From contig NZ_CP108088.1 in the NCBI RefSeq assembly GCF_036192275.1, positions 8,604,001 through 8,668,000 of the forward strand: a stretch of DNA of 64,000 nucleotides, in the 5' to 3' direction. Position 1 is the first letter of the stretch; each line of letters starts with the position of its first letter. The notes under the pieces are model-generated. The model saw only the letters and a list, made by a program, of their open reading frames with translations. It did no database searches and was not told the DNA's origin. The stretch is from Streptomyces sp. NBC_00250 (lineage in GTDB: Bacteria; Actinomycetota; Actinomycetes; Streptomycetales; Streptomycetaceae). The position numbers were made by a program, and so were the translations under genes. Below are positions 21,690-29,241 of this stretch, piece by piece.

Positions 21690-22628
21690 ATGTCCTTCCT
21701 GGTGATCGGCGAGTGCGTCGCCGACATCGTCCCCGCCCCGGCCGGCTCCGGCGCCGCCGACCGCGTCCACCCGGGTGGCAGCCCCGCCAACGTCGCCTAC
21801 GGCCTGGGTCGACTCGGCCGGGACGTCACCCTGCTCACCCAGCTCGCCGACGACCCCGCCGGACGGCTCATCGAAGCCCACCTCACCGGCGCGGGCGTAC
21901 GGGTGGAGGTCGGCGACGTGCCCGTACGCACCCCGTCGGCGGTGGTCGGTCTCGACGCGCGCGGCCAGGCCTCGTACACCTTCGACATCGCCTGGACGCT
22001 GATGGGCGGCGCGCCGGCCGGCCCGGCACCCACCCATGTGCACATCGGCTCGATCGCCGCCGTCACCGCACCCGGCGCGGCCACGGTCCTCGCCGAGACC
22101 GAGCGGCTGCGCGAGCGCGCCACCGTCAGCTACGACCCCAACGTGCGACCCGAACTGATGGGGGAGCACGACGAGGCCGTCGCCCGGGTCGAGCGCTGCG
22201 TCGCCCTCAGCGACCTGGTCAAGGCGAGCGACGAGGACCTGGCCTGGCTGTACCCGGACGAGGAGCCGCACACGGTCGCCGCCCGCTGGCTCGCCCTCGG
22301 CCCGGCCGTCGTCCTCGTCACCCGGGGCGCCGCAGGCTCGCTCGCCCTCACCCGGCACCACACGGTCGCCGCCGAGGCGCCCCGGGTCGACGTCGTCGAC
22401 ACCGTCGGCGCGGGCGACTCCTTCATGTCCGCCGTCCTCGACACGCTCGCCGGGCGGGGGCGGGACGCGCTGCGAGGGCTCGGCGCCGAGTACCTCGCGG
22501 GGCTTCTGCGGCGGGCGGGCACGGCGGCGGCCGTCACCGTCTCCCGGGCCGGCGCCCAGCCGCCCGACCGCTCGGAACTCGACGCGGCCGGGAAGGAGTT
22601 CGCCGTCAGGTCCGGGCGTGTGTGGTGA
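21690..22628 (+). CDS. PfkB-family carbohydrate kinase (fructokinase-like)
   Basis: A 312-residue ribokinase/PfkB enzyme. The N-terminal GECVADIVP and GGSPANVAYGLGRLG bind the sugar; the C-terminal DVVDTVGAGDSFMSAVLDTLAG holds the anion-hole motif and the catalytic base Asp243. ATP-dependent phosphorylation of fructose is the likely reaction, because this gene sits directly after the remnant of a fructan-hydrolase-like gene. ATG 21690 follows an AAGGAG site 10 bases upstream inside that remnant. Its last 23 bases overlap the end of the convergent AAA+ gene. Confidence 0.88.
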   Translation: MSFLVIGECVADIVPAPAGSGAADRVHPGGSPANVAYGLGRLGRDVTLLTQLADDPAGRLIEAHLTGAGVRVEVGDVPVRTPSAVVGLDARGQASYTFDIAWTLMGGAPAGPAPTHVHIGSIAAVTAPGAATVLAETERLRERATVSYDPNVRPELMGEHDEAVARVERCVALSDLVKASDEDLAWLYPDEEPHTVAARWLALGPAVVLVTRGAAGSLALTRHHTVAAEAPRVDVVDTVGAGDSFMSAVLDTLAGRGRDALRGLGAEYLAGLLRRAGTAAAVTVSRAGAQPPDRSELDAAGKEFAVRSGRVW

Positions 22629-23895
22629 TGTCCGAGGCGAACTGCTCGACCATCTCCGGGGTGACCGTCGGCCTGCATTCCCCGATGGCCGCCAGATAGT
22701 CCGCGGTGCTCGCCCCTGGCACCGGACCGTCGCCGCCCCGCCCGCCGACGGCGAGCAGATCACGCTCGAAGGAGGCCTGGGCCGCGATCCGGGCCGCGTG
22801 CTCGATGTCGGCCGGCGTGAACAGGTCGCTCGCGAGGACCAGTTCGTCGATGTCGACGTCCGTCCTGCCGTCGGTGTACCGGGCCCAGATCGCCGCACGC
22901 GCCGCCTTGTCCGGCGTACCGATCGGGATGAGGTAGTCGAAGCGGCCGGGGCGCAGGAACGCCGGGTCGAGGGAGCGGATCGAGTTGGTGGCACAGACGA
23001 GCAGCCGCTCGTCCCGCTCCCGGAAGCCGGGTATCAGCTTGAGGAGTTCGTTCGTCACCCCGTGCATCCCACCGGGCTGCGCGGGCTCGGAGCGCACCGG
23101 GGCGATCTCCTCGACCTCGTCGATGAAGACCAGGACCCGCTCCAGCTCGGCGATCCGGGCGAAAGCGGACCGCAGGGCCGCGGCGAGGTTGCCCTCGTCG
23201 GCGAGGCGGGACGGCAGGATCTCCACGAACGGCCAGCCGAGCCGTGAGGCGATCCCGCGCGCGAACGTGGTCTTCCCGGTGCCGGGCGGGCCGAACAGGC
23301 AGACCGCGCGCGGCGGCCGTACACCGTGCCGCCCCGCCCGCTCCGGCTCGGCGAGGGGCAGTACCACCCGGCGCTCGATCAGGTCCTTCTCCCGCTCCAT
23401 CCCGGCAACCTTGGCCCACAGGTCGCCCGGGAGCAGCCGGCCGCCCAGGTCGTCGAGGAGCCCGGCGGCCGGACCGTGCAGCGGCTCCACCTTCTCGAAG
23501 TACGCGACGGCGGGCTGCCGGGTGTACCCGGCGTTGAGGAGGCCCTCGCCGAGCAGCTCCTCCTCCGGCAGGACGTACGCGATCCGCCCCACGCGCGCCG
23601 CCACGAGTCGCCGCTCCAACTCCACGAGCAGGGCGCTGGCGAGACCGCGGCCGCGCCAGGCCGAGGAGATCGCGATGCGCATGACCCAGGCCCGCTCGCC
23701 GGAGACACAGGCGAGCGCGGCCCCGATCGGCACGCCCTGGTGGACGGCGACCACGGCGGGCTGGCGGCTGGTCAGGGCGCTGATGCACTCGGCCAGCGAG
23801 AACACGGACTCCTGGCCGAGCTCCGCGGTCGTGTCGATCAGATGGACGACGGCGGCGAGATCGCTCTCGCGGTAGTCGTGGATGTGCCAGTTCAC
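22606..23895 (-). CDS. GNAT acetyltransferase fused to AAA+ ATPase
   Basis: A 429-residue fusion. Residues 1-140 form a GNAT acetyltransferase (DYRESDLAAVVHLID, acetyl-CoA loop AWRGRGLASALLVELE at 80-95, AGYTRQPAVAYFEK). Residues 160-429 form an FtsH/Cdc48-like AAA+ module: Walker A GPPGTGKTT (Lys208), Walker B VLVFIDE (254-260), sensor VCATNSIRSLDPAFLRPGRFD with arginine finger, and a C-terminal lid. GTG 23895 follows GAGGGG. The combination suggests ATP-driven remodelling linked to acetylation of a bound protein, but no substrate is known. It is convergent with, and overlaps, the kinase gene. Confidence 0.85.
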   Translation of the reverse strand: MNWHIHDYRESDLAAVVHLIDTTAELGQESVFSLAECISALTSRQPAVVAVHQGVPIGAALACVSGERAWVMRIAISSAWRGRGLASALLVELERRLVAARVGRIAYVLPEEELLGEGLLNAGYTRQPAVAYFEKVEPLHGPAAGLLDDLGGRLLPGDLWAKVAGMEREKDLIERRVVLPLAEPERAGRHGVRPPRAVCLFGPPGTGKTTFARGIASRLGWPFVEILPSRLADEGNLAAALRSAFARIAELERVLVFIDEVEEIAPVRSEPAQPGGMHGVTNELLKLIPGFRERDERLLVCATNSIRSLDPAFLRPGRFDYLIPIGTPDKAARAAIWARYTDGRTDVDIDELVLASDLFTPADIEHAARIAAQASFERDLLAVGGRGGDGPVPGASTADYLAAIGECRPTVTPEMVEQFASDITTHART

Positions 23896-24060
23896 CGGTG
23901 GTACCGCCCCTCGTTGGTGCCGTTGCGGCGAGGCTAGGCGGGGCTGTCGGTCACGGTCGTGCGCCATCCTGCACAAGGGGGTGCCGGCGAACACGCCGTA
24001 CCGGCTCTATGCGGCTCCATGGGGGACCTCGCGGTGCGGTGGGGGTCCGGCACGCGAAAA

Positions 24061-24088
24061 GCCCCCGGAAGGCGTTCCTTCCGGGGGC
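24061..24088 (-). terminator. Rho-independent terminator of the DUF805 gene
   Basis: A perfect 12-bp stem (24061-24072 with 24077-24088) with CGTT loop, followed on the minus strand by CTTTT. It lies 42 bases past the DUF805 stop and is the most classical terminator in the window. Confidence 0.9.
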
Positions 24089-24129
24089 CGCGTGCGTGTG
24101 CGTGCGGGGCCTTGAGCAGGCCGGATCCG

Positions 24130-24483
24130 TCAGTAGGCCGGGGCCAGCTTCGGGTTCGGGCCGTGCGCGTTCTCGTGCTGCTCGCCCTCGGTGGCGGCGA
24201 AGACGATGAGGACGATGAAGCCGATGAGCGGCACCAGAGCGATGAGGATCCACCAGCCCGAGCGGCCCGTGTCGTGGAGTCGGCGGACGGTGACCGCCAG
24301 GGACGGCAGGAATACGGCGAGAGCGTAGATCGTGCCCAGCAGCTGCATGTCGAGCGACATGTCGACGACGGCGAGGACGATCGAGATGATCAAGTTGATC
24401 AACTCGAACATCCAGAATTCCTTGCGGCGGGCCCGGCCGGTGAAGACGACGTACTTCTTCAGGACTTCGAGGTACCAGTTCAC
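24130..24483 (-). CDS. DUF805 small membrane protein
   Basis: A 117-residue DUF805 protein. Signature blocks are YVVFTGRARRKEFWMFEL at the N-terminus and VRRLHDTGRSGWWILIALVPLIGFIVLI at the C-terminus; about four hydrophobic helices span the membrane, and a short polar tail (EGEQHENAHGPNPK) follows. Function is unknown; members are often stress-linked in other bacteria. GTG 24483 follows a GGGGGGA ribosome site. Single gene with its own terminator. Confidence 0.9.
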   Translation of the reverse strand: MNWYLEVLKKYVVFTGRARRKEFWMFELINLIISIVLAVVDMSLDMQLLGTIYALAVFLPSLAVTVRRLHDTGRSGWWILIALVPLIGFIVLIVFAATEGEQHENAHGPNPKLAPAY

Positions 24484-24620
24484 TTTGTCCCCCCAAGGAC
24501 TGGGTATGCGAGCGGGAGAGCCTGTCCCTGTGGAGCAAGCTTTACGCAGAACTTAGGTGGCTGAAACCACATGGGTCAATTCGTTACCGGGCGGTGGCCG
24601 TTCCGGGTCGGGAAACAGTG

Positions 24621-24656
24621 AACGGCGGCACCTCCGGGAGTGGAGGGGCCGCCGTT
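24621..24656 (-). terminator. Hairpin downstream of the SPW-repeat gene
   Basis: A 9-bp outer stem (24621-24629 with 24648-24656) surrounds a 5-bp inner stem (24631-24635 with 24642-24646). It begins 20 bases beyond the SPW-protein stop, and leftward transcription would end here before the DUF805 promoter. Confidence 0.8.
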
Positions 24657-24675
24657 CCGGGAGAGGATCAGAACG

Positions 24676-25113
24676 TCACGTCCTTCGCTTGGTCATGAGC
24701 AGTCCGCCGGCCGTGAGGGAGAACAGGCAGACGCACGCGCCGGTGATCACGTTGCTGAGGATGGTGCCGGTGTCGGGGCCCGACCCGACCACCCACGGGG
24801 CGACGATCAGCCACGCACCCATCAACAGGACGACGAAGTTGAGGTCCTGCGACCGCTCCGGAGCCATCGACATGCACAGGCCGAGCACCGCGAGGGAGAT
24901 GCCTACGACCAGGTTGCTGATGGCGAGCGCGGGCTGGGTGGCGGAGAAGTGAACCGTCCACGCGGAGATCGCGGCGTAGATACCGGCGAGGATCACGAGT
25001 TCCTCGACCGCCGCGACACCTCGGGTCTGGAGCATACGGGCATATCGGTCCCGCATTTCCGACGCGTCGGGGTGTCCTGCGATATCACCAGGACGGTGAG
25101 AGACGTCGGCCAT
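24676..25113 (-). CDS. SPW-repeat membrane protein
   Basis: A 145-residue protein with a polar N-terminal 35 residues and four hydrophobic helices. Two related helix pairs contain the degenerate SPW-type motif (ISAWTVHFS and IVAPWVVGS), the hallmark of SPW-repeat proteins common in Actinobacteria and Rhizobiales. No biochemical role is known. ATG 25113 has a strong AGAAGGAGG ribosome site 8 bases upstream. Transcribed alone, divergent from the cupin gene across an unusually AT-rich gap. Confidence 0.82.
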   Translation of the reverse strand: MADVSHRPGDIAGHPDASEMRDRYARMLQTRGVAAVEELVILAGIYAAISAWTVHFSATQPALAISNLVVGISLAVLGLCMSMAPERSQDLNFVVLLMGAWLIVAPWVVGSGPDTGTILSNVITGACVCLFSLTAGGLLMTKRRT

Positions 25114-25422
25114 ACGACTCGCCTCCTTCTGGCGTCATGCACGTCTGACCGCACTTGCGGCAAATGCTGCCGCTGCTTCATTGTGCGCTTATCTGGCCTT
25201 TATGTGTAGGTCTGCCCGATAAGGGATGCACACAGAATTTGAGCTGCGGATATGCATGGAACCGCCAAATGGCGATCACCCTTCGATGGACTTTCTTCAA
25301 CAAAAATTCAATGCAAATGCGAACCACCTGTCGTATCGGTATGCGGGGTGCCCGCCGGAATCCCGGCGCGTAGCCTGGAAGTGGACTCGGGGACTCCATC
25401 TCTCCATCGCCGGGAGCGGATG
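25114..25422. other. AT-rich divergent intergenic region
   Basis: A 309-base region between the SPW and cupin genes without a supported ORF. Bases 25201-25320 are 46% G+C by direct count (55 of 120), far below the neighbouring genes. It must hold both promoters; I could not pick a pair with confidence. It may also mark a scar of inserted foreign DNA. Confidence 0.6.
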
Positions 25423-25791
25423 ATGGCCGGCATCGTGAAGAAGAGCTTCGACGCAGCGGACGAGACCCGTCCCTTCGAGGGCAACAAGGGCAGGCTTGAC
25501 CTGGTCACCGGTGAGCGTGGCGCGGTCGGTCGTGCCGTGTTCGAGCCGGGCTGGCAGTGGTCCAAGCACGTCAAACCGATCGCCGGCACCGACAGTTGCC
25601 AGGCGTCGCACGTGGGGTACATCGTCAGCGGCCGGATGAAGGTCGTCATGGACGACGGTGAGACGACCGAGTACGGGGCCGGGGACTACATGGAGGTCAA
25701 GCCCGGCCACGACGCCTGGGTCCTCGGTGACGACGCCTGCGTCGCACTGGACTGGACCGGCTTCGCCGACTACGCGAAGCCCTCCGGCTGA
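25423..25791 (+). CDS. Small cupin-domain protein
   Basis: A 122-residue single-domain cupin. The barrel shows the first motif area GWQWSKHVKPIAGTDSCQASHVGYIVSGRMKVVMDDG and the second GAGDYMEVKPGHDAWVLGDDACVALDW. Metal-binding residues are reduced: some histidines of the first motif are present (SKH, ASH), and the second keeps PGHD. It may bind a metal or small ligand and act as a sensor or isomerase-like protein; function unknown. ATG 25423 (or 25420, directly adjacent and in frame) follows GGGAGCGG. The following 298 bases to the dioxygenase gene hold no ORF I can support. Confidence 0.78.
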   Translation: MAGIVKKSFDAADETRPFEGNKGRLDLVTGERGAVGRAVFEPGWQWSKHVKPIAGTDSCQASHVGYIVSGRMKVVMDDGETTEYGAGDYMEVKPGHDAWVLGDDACVALDWTGFADYAKPSG

Positions 25792-26089
25792 CCGCGCGAA
25801 GCCGTCCGCCTGACTATGTGAAGCCTCTGGCGGACCGAGTGGGGCCGGGCTCCGAGCTCGCCCGCGCCCGCCGCGAGCGGGACTCGGCCCCGAACCCGGA
25901 CCCCTGCCCTCGGCGGCGTCGTCCGTCGGCCACCGCCGCCCTCGGTCGGCGGTGGCCGAACCGTATACCCCCGCCCACGGGACCCGTTCGTCCGGAGACG
26001 ACTCGGGACGCCGCTGGTCGAGGGGGCGGGAGTGCACGGTCTCGATCATCGTTCGGTGAGCACCACGATCACCCGGGGCGGGACGCTCG

Positions 26090-27040
26090 TCATACGGCGA
26101 CGGGCTCCTCCGCGGAGTCGCCCGAGGCGATGCCGAACGCCGGGTCCGGGACGGACTCGGGCGCGAGGAGGACCGAGGCGCTGCCGTCCACGCCGACCGG
26201 GACGTCGCCGTCGATCGTCACGCGGCGCAGCTTGCGCACGTGGTCGTCGGAGTCGTCCACGCCGTAGTGCTGGGTCGCGCGGTTGTCCCAGATGGCCACG
26301 TCACCGACCTGCCACTGCCAGCGCACCGTGTTCTCCGGGCGCTCGACGTGCGACTGGAAGAGACCGAGCAGGGCGCGGGAGTCGGCGCCCGTCAGACCGC
26401 TGATCCGCTGGACGAAGTTGCCGAGGAGCAGCGTCCTCTCGCCGGTCTCGGGGTGGACCCGTACCACCGGGTGCTCCGTGAGGAACTTCGTGGAGGCGAA
26501 GACCTCGCGGAAGCGGGCGAGCTGTTCGGGCAGGGCGCCGGGACGCAGGGCCGCGTAGTCGTAGTCGTTGGAGTGCACCGCGCGCAGGCTGTCGGCCAGG
26601 GCGCGCAGCGGCTCGGGGAGGTTCTCGTACGCGGTCGCCGTGTTGGCCCACAGGGTGTTGCCGCCGTACGGCGGGATGACCACCGCGCGCAGGATCGAGA
26701 AGGCGGGGTAGGCGGGTACGAAGGTGACGTCGGTGTGCCACTGGTTGGCGCGGCCGCCGTAGTCCGAGTCGATCGGGAAGGAGTAACGGCCGTCGGCCGA
26801 GGGGACGGTGGGGTGGGCGACGGGCGTGCCGAGGAGCCGGCCGAAGGCCTCGTGTGCCGCCTCGTCCAGGTGGTCCTGGCCGCGGAAGAAGACGACCTTG
26901 TGCGCGAGGAGCGCGGCGCGGATCTCGGTCACGGTCTCGGCGGGCAGGTCGCCGCCGAGGCGGACGCCGGAGATGACGGCGCCGAGGCGGCCGCCGACCT
27001 TCTGGACGGTGACGGTGTCGGCGGTGGTCGCGGTCGACAT
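26090..27040 (-). CDS. atsK: Alpha-ketoglutarate-dependent alkylsulfatase (AtsK-like TauD family)
   Basis: A 316-residue Fe(II)/2-oxoglutarate dioxygenase. The facial triad is His102-x-Asp104 (QWHTDVTF) and His258 (TQHYGV), with the 2-oxoglutarate-binding Arg at 272-273 (KLRRVT). The blocks [20 protein letters not shown] and [15 protein letters not shown] are those of AtsK from Pseudomonas putida, which hydroxylates alkyl sulfate esters so that sulfate and an aldehyde are released; TauD, which acts on taurine, is the alternative. Neighbouring sulfatase, formylglycine enzyme and importer support the sulfate-ester reading. AAAGGA precedes ATG 27040. Divergent from the ROK regulator. Confidence 0.85.
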   Translation of the reverse strand: MSTATTADTVTVQKVGGRLGAVISGVRLGGDLPAETVTEIRAALLAHKVVFFRGQDHLDEAAHEAFGRLLGTPVAHPTVPSADGRYSFPIDSDYGGRANQWHTDVTFVPAYPAFSILRAVVIPPYGGNTLWANTATAYENLPEPLRALADSLRAVHSNDYDYAALRPGALPEQLARFREVFASTKFLTEHPVVRVHPETGERTLLLGNFVQRISGLTGADSRALLGLFQSHVERPENTVRWQWQVGDVAIWDNRATQHYGVDDSDDHVRKLRRVTIDGDVPVGVDGSASVLLAPESVPDPAFGIASGDSAEEPVAV

Positions 27041-27625
27041 GATGGGTTCCTTTCATGCGTCCGGGACGGATCCCGGACGGGGCCTGGGCAGGGCCCGGAC
27101 GGGGCCCGGGCGGAATTAATCTCGGAGCGGAAGTAATGGAGGGGCGAGAAGCCCCCGACGAGGGCCGGTGAACCCCGACGAGGGCCGGTGAGGCGCTACG
27201 GGTTCTCCTGCGTCGTGCGAGCGCGGAGAGCGTCGCGAGCGTCGCGCCGCAGCCGACGGGCTTCGGGGGCGAGGCGGGGGACGTACGAGAGCTGGAGCGG
27301 CGTACCGCTCACAGGTGAGGGTCGCGAGGATCAGACGCCGGAGACGGCGGGACAGGAGCGGGTCGCGAACATGTCCCGGAGACTCGCAGCGGCCGCAGCC
27401 GCACGTCAAGCGCCGGTCCGCTCCCCGAACGGCCGCTCTCGATGGTTGAATCGGCGCCTGCCCGGCGCCGCCGACCCGACCCGGCGCACCCCGTCGAACC
27501 GCTGTCGACCTGCGACGACCTCCGCCCTGTCGCGGGCTGGGACCGACGCGGGCGGCAGGCCGACGGTCCCCGCGAGGACCGCCCCGGGAATTCACACCGC
27601 CGCAACAGTGACCAGAGAGGCCCCC
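27041..27625. other. Divergent control region of atsK and the ROK gene
   Basis: A 585-base gap with no ORF whose codon use supports translation. It must hold the leftward atsK promoter and the rightward ROK promoter. Visible structure: two copies of the decamer CGGACGGGGC at about 27076 and 27097 close to atsK, and a direct 20-bp duplication at 27153-27192. I did not find the operator dyad seen downstream of the ROK gene repeated here. Confidence 0.5.
27153..27192. repeat. 20-bp tandem duplication
   Basis: Two adjacent copies of a 20-base unit (27153-27172 and 27173-27192), differing at the last base, each containing CGACGAGGGCCGG. It lies in the atsK/ROK control region, about 110 bases upstream of the atsK start. 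It may be incidental slippage or a duplicated binding site. Confidence 0.6.
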
Positions 27626-28858
27626 ATGACGAGGAACACCGCGCACGGTCCCCGGATGGCGGGCGACGGCAGGCGCGAGGCCAACGCCGCCACCGTCCTG
27701 CGGACCGTCCTCGACCACGGACCGGTGGCCCGCAGCGCCGTCGCCCGGCTCTCCGGCCTCAGCCCCGCCGCCGTCTCGCGACAGGCCACCGATCTCACCC
27801 GGCTCGGTCTCCTGCGGGAGCTGCCCGAACCGGCCGGCAGCGGGGGAGTGGGGCGGCCCCAGATCCCCGTCGACCTGCACATCGGCGCCTCCGGCGGGCC
27901 GGTCGCCGGCGGTGTCCATCTCGGGGTCCCCAGCTCGACCTTCGCCCTCGTCGACCTGCGCGGACAGGTCCTGGCCCGGCATTCGTACCCCCACGACGGC
28001 ATCACGCCGGACGGGCTGCCCGGTGCCGTCGCCCGCGAACTCCGCGTCTTCCTCGACGCCCATACGCGGGGGCGCCCGCTGCTCGGGGTCGGCGCCGCGG
28101 TCGGCGGCTGGGTGGATCCCGCCGAGGGCGTGGTCGTCCGCCACCAGGCCCTGGGGTGGCGCCGCCGCCCGCTCGCCGCCGAACTCGCCCGTGGCCTCGG
28201 CGGACGCACCGTGCGCGTGGACAACCACGCCCGCTCCATCGCCCAGTCGGAGATCCTCTTCGGCCGGCCCGCCGCCCGGCGGAGCCTGGTCCATCTGTTC
28301 ATCGGCAATGTCGTCGACGCGGCCGTCGGGCTCGCCGGGGTCGTCCATCAGGGCCCCGGGGCCGCGGCCGGCGATGTGGCGCACCTGCCCGTGCCGGACT
28401 CCACCGTTCCCTGCGCGTGCGGACGTTCCGGCTGCCTGGAGGCGACCGCCTCGAACACCGCCCTCGGCCGCACCGCCGTACGCCGTGGGATCGTGCCCGA
28501 GCCCGAGACCTCCCTCGTGGTGGACGCGGCGGCGGCGGGGGACCGGCGCGCCGACCGGCTGCTGCGCGAGCGGGCCCGTGCGGTGGGCCGCGCCGTCGCC
28601 CTCCTCCTCGACGTCCTCAACCCCGACCTGGTCGTCGTGACCGAGCAGGCGAGCGTCCTCGAACCAGAGTACCTGGAGGAGATCCGGGGGGCCGCGATCG
28701 ACCTCTCGCACGTCTGCGACGATCCCGAACGGATCGTCAGTCCACATGCCGGACCGGCCACGCTGCCTGTCGCGGCGGGCACCGTTCTGCTGAATCCCCT
28801 GTTCAGAAGGCCTATTGAGACCATGGGTGAGCTGTTTCCCGTAGAGGGGCAGAACTGA
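27626..28858 (+). CDS. ROK-family transcriptional repressor
   Basis: A 410-residue ROK regulator. Residues 1-75 form a winged helix-turn-helix (ANAATVLRTVLDHGPVARSAVARLSGLSPAAVSRQATDLTRLGLL). Residues 85-390 form a sugar-kinase-like ROK domain with the zinc-binding CACGRSGCLE motif and the VDNHARSIAQSE segment. ROK regulators respond to sugars or sugar phosphates, so the inducer may be a sulfated sugar or its product. ATG 27626 follows AGAGAGG; GTG 27608 is an in-frame alternative. It sits between atsK and the importer-sulfatase operon and probably represses one or both. Confidence 0.88.
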   Translation: MTRNTAHGPRMAGDGRREANAATVLRTVLDHGPVARSAVARLSGLSPAAVSRQATDLTRLGLLRELPEPAGSGGVGRPQIPVDLHIGASGGPVAGGVHLGVPSSTFALVDLRGQVLARHSYPHDGITPDGLPGAVARELRVFLDAHTRGRPLLGVGAAVGGWVDPAEGVVVRHQALGWRRRPLAAELARGLGGRTVRVDNHARSIAQSEILFGRPAARRSLVHLFIGNVVDAAVGLAGVVHQGPGAAAGDVAHLPVPDSTVPCACGRSGCLEATASNTALGRTAVRRGIVPEPETSLVVDAAAAGDRRADRLLRERARAVGRAVALLLDVLNPDLVVVTEQASVLEPEYLEEIRGAAIDLSHVCDDPERIVSPHAGPATLPVAAGTVLLNPLFRRPIETMGELFPVEGQN

Positions 28859-28872
28859 TGTCGTCTCAGAAT

Positions 28873-28894
28873 GCGGTCAAGGCCGGTTGACCGC
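28873..28894. promoter_or_regulatory. Candidate ROK operator dyad overlapping the -35 box
   Basis: Perfect 8-bp arms GCGGTCAA (28873-28880) and TTGACCGC (28887-28894) flank a 6-bp centre. The right arm contains the -35 hexamer of the leader promoter, so a bound dimer would block RNA polymerase. The site begins 14 bases after the ROK stop. Linkage to the ROK repressor is inferred from position. Confidence 0.65.
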
Positions 28895-28916
28895 CCCGCG
28901 AAGCCGCTGTCATATT
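28887..28916 (+). promoter_or_regulatory. Promoter of the leader peptide and sulfate-ester operon
   Basis: A -35 hexamer TTGACC (28887-28892), 18-bp spacer and -10 hexamer CATATT (28911-28916); TCATAT with a 17-bp spacer is equivalent. The expected transcription start falls at about 28922-28923, exactly at the GTG of the leader peptide, which would make the leader mRNA leaderless. Confidence 0.7.
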
Positions 28917-28922
28917 GCTCCC

Positions 28923-29006
28923 GTGAATCCGGACATGAGCCTCATCTCCCGCAGGCACGTCGACCTCTGTCGACAGGCCAGCGCGGTCTGTGCCGTCCGC
29001 GTCTGA
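28923..29006 (+). CDS. Cysteine-containing regulatory leader peptide
   Basis: A 27-codon ORF from GTG 28923 (23 codons from ATG 28935) ending at TGA 29004-29006. The product contains RRHVDLCRQASAVC, the signature of the short actinobacterial leader peptides found upstream of sulfur and cysteine genes, in which cysteine codons let ribosomes sense charged tRNA-Cys. Both cysteine codons are TGT. The GTG sits at the predicted transcription start, matching the leaderless short ORFs described as cysteine attenuators in mycobacteria. It precedes a sulfate-ester uptake operon, which fits cysteine-starvation control. Confidence 0.85.
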   Translation: MNPDMSLISRRHVDLCRQASAVCAVRV

Positions 29007-29241
29007 CCCAGGCGCCGGTCACCGTGCCGGCCCCACCCGTTCCGCTCCGGCCCTGCCGAAGGCGGGTCACCCGCCGTCGCCCCGCTGACGGACCGCGCCC
29101 CCTGCCGTCCCGGCCGCCGACCGGTCGCGCCGCATCCTCACCGCACGCCGCATTCCCGCGTGCCGCGTTTCCTTTTCCTTCCGCAGCGGAACGAATCCGT
29201 GCGTCCCGCGCGCCTCCGCTCTCCTCCACAGGCAGGCATCG
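29007..29241 (+). promoter_or_regulatory. Structured leader RNA between the Cys peptide and the operon
   Basis: A 235-base untranslated stretch. Two short hairpins can form: one around 29014-29034 (GCCGG paired with CCGGC) and one at 29061-29075 (GGCGGG paired with CCCGCC). Both loops carry a GGTCACC-like sequence, so alternative pairings are possible. The final 60 bases are pyrimidine-rich and the ribosome site before ATG 29242 is weak. This fits attenuation or anti-ribosome-site control, but the mechanism is not shown. Confidence 0.45.

Noticed and set aside
24553..24571. TTAGGTGGCTGAAACC as an iron box
   Set aside because: Only the first half matches the consensus; the second arm is absent, and no -10 box is covered.
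25155..25373. Short ORF in the AT-rich gap as a real gene or transposase remnant
   Set aside because: No ribosome site, no third-position bias and no recognisable transposase motif or terminal inverted repeats.
27360..27430. A second possible cysteine leader peptide for atsK (minus strand, LDVRLRPLRVSGTC)
   Set aside because: It lacks the HVDL core, has only one cysteine and no matching promoter, and is more than 300 bases from atsK.
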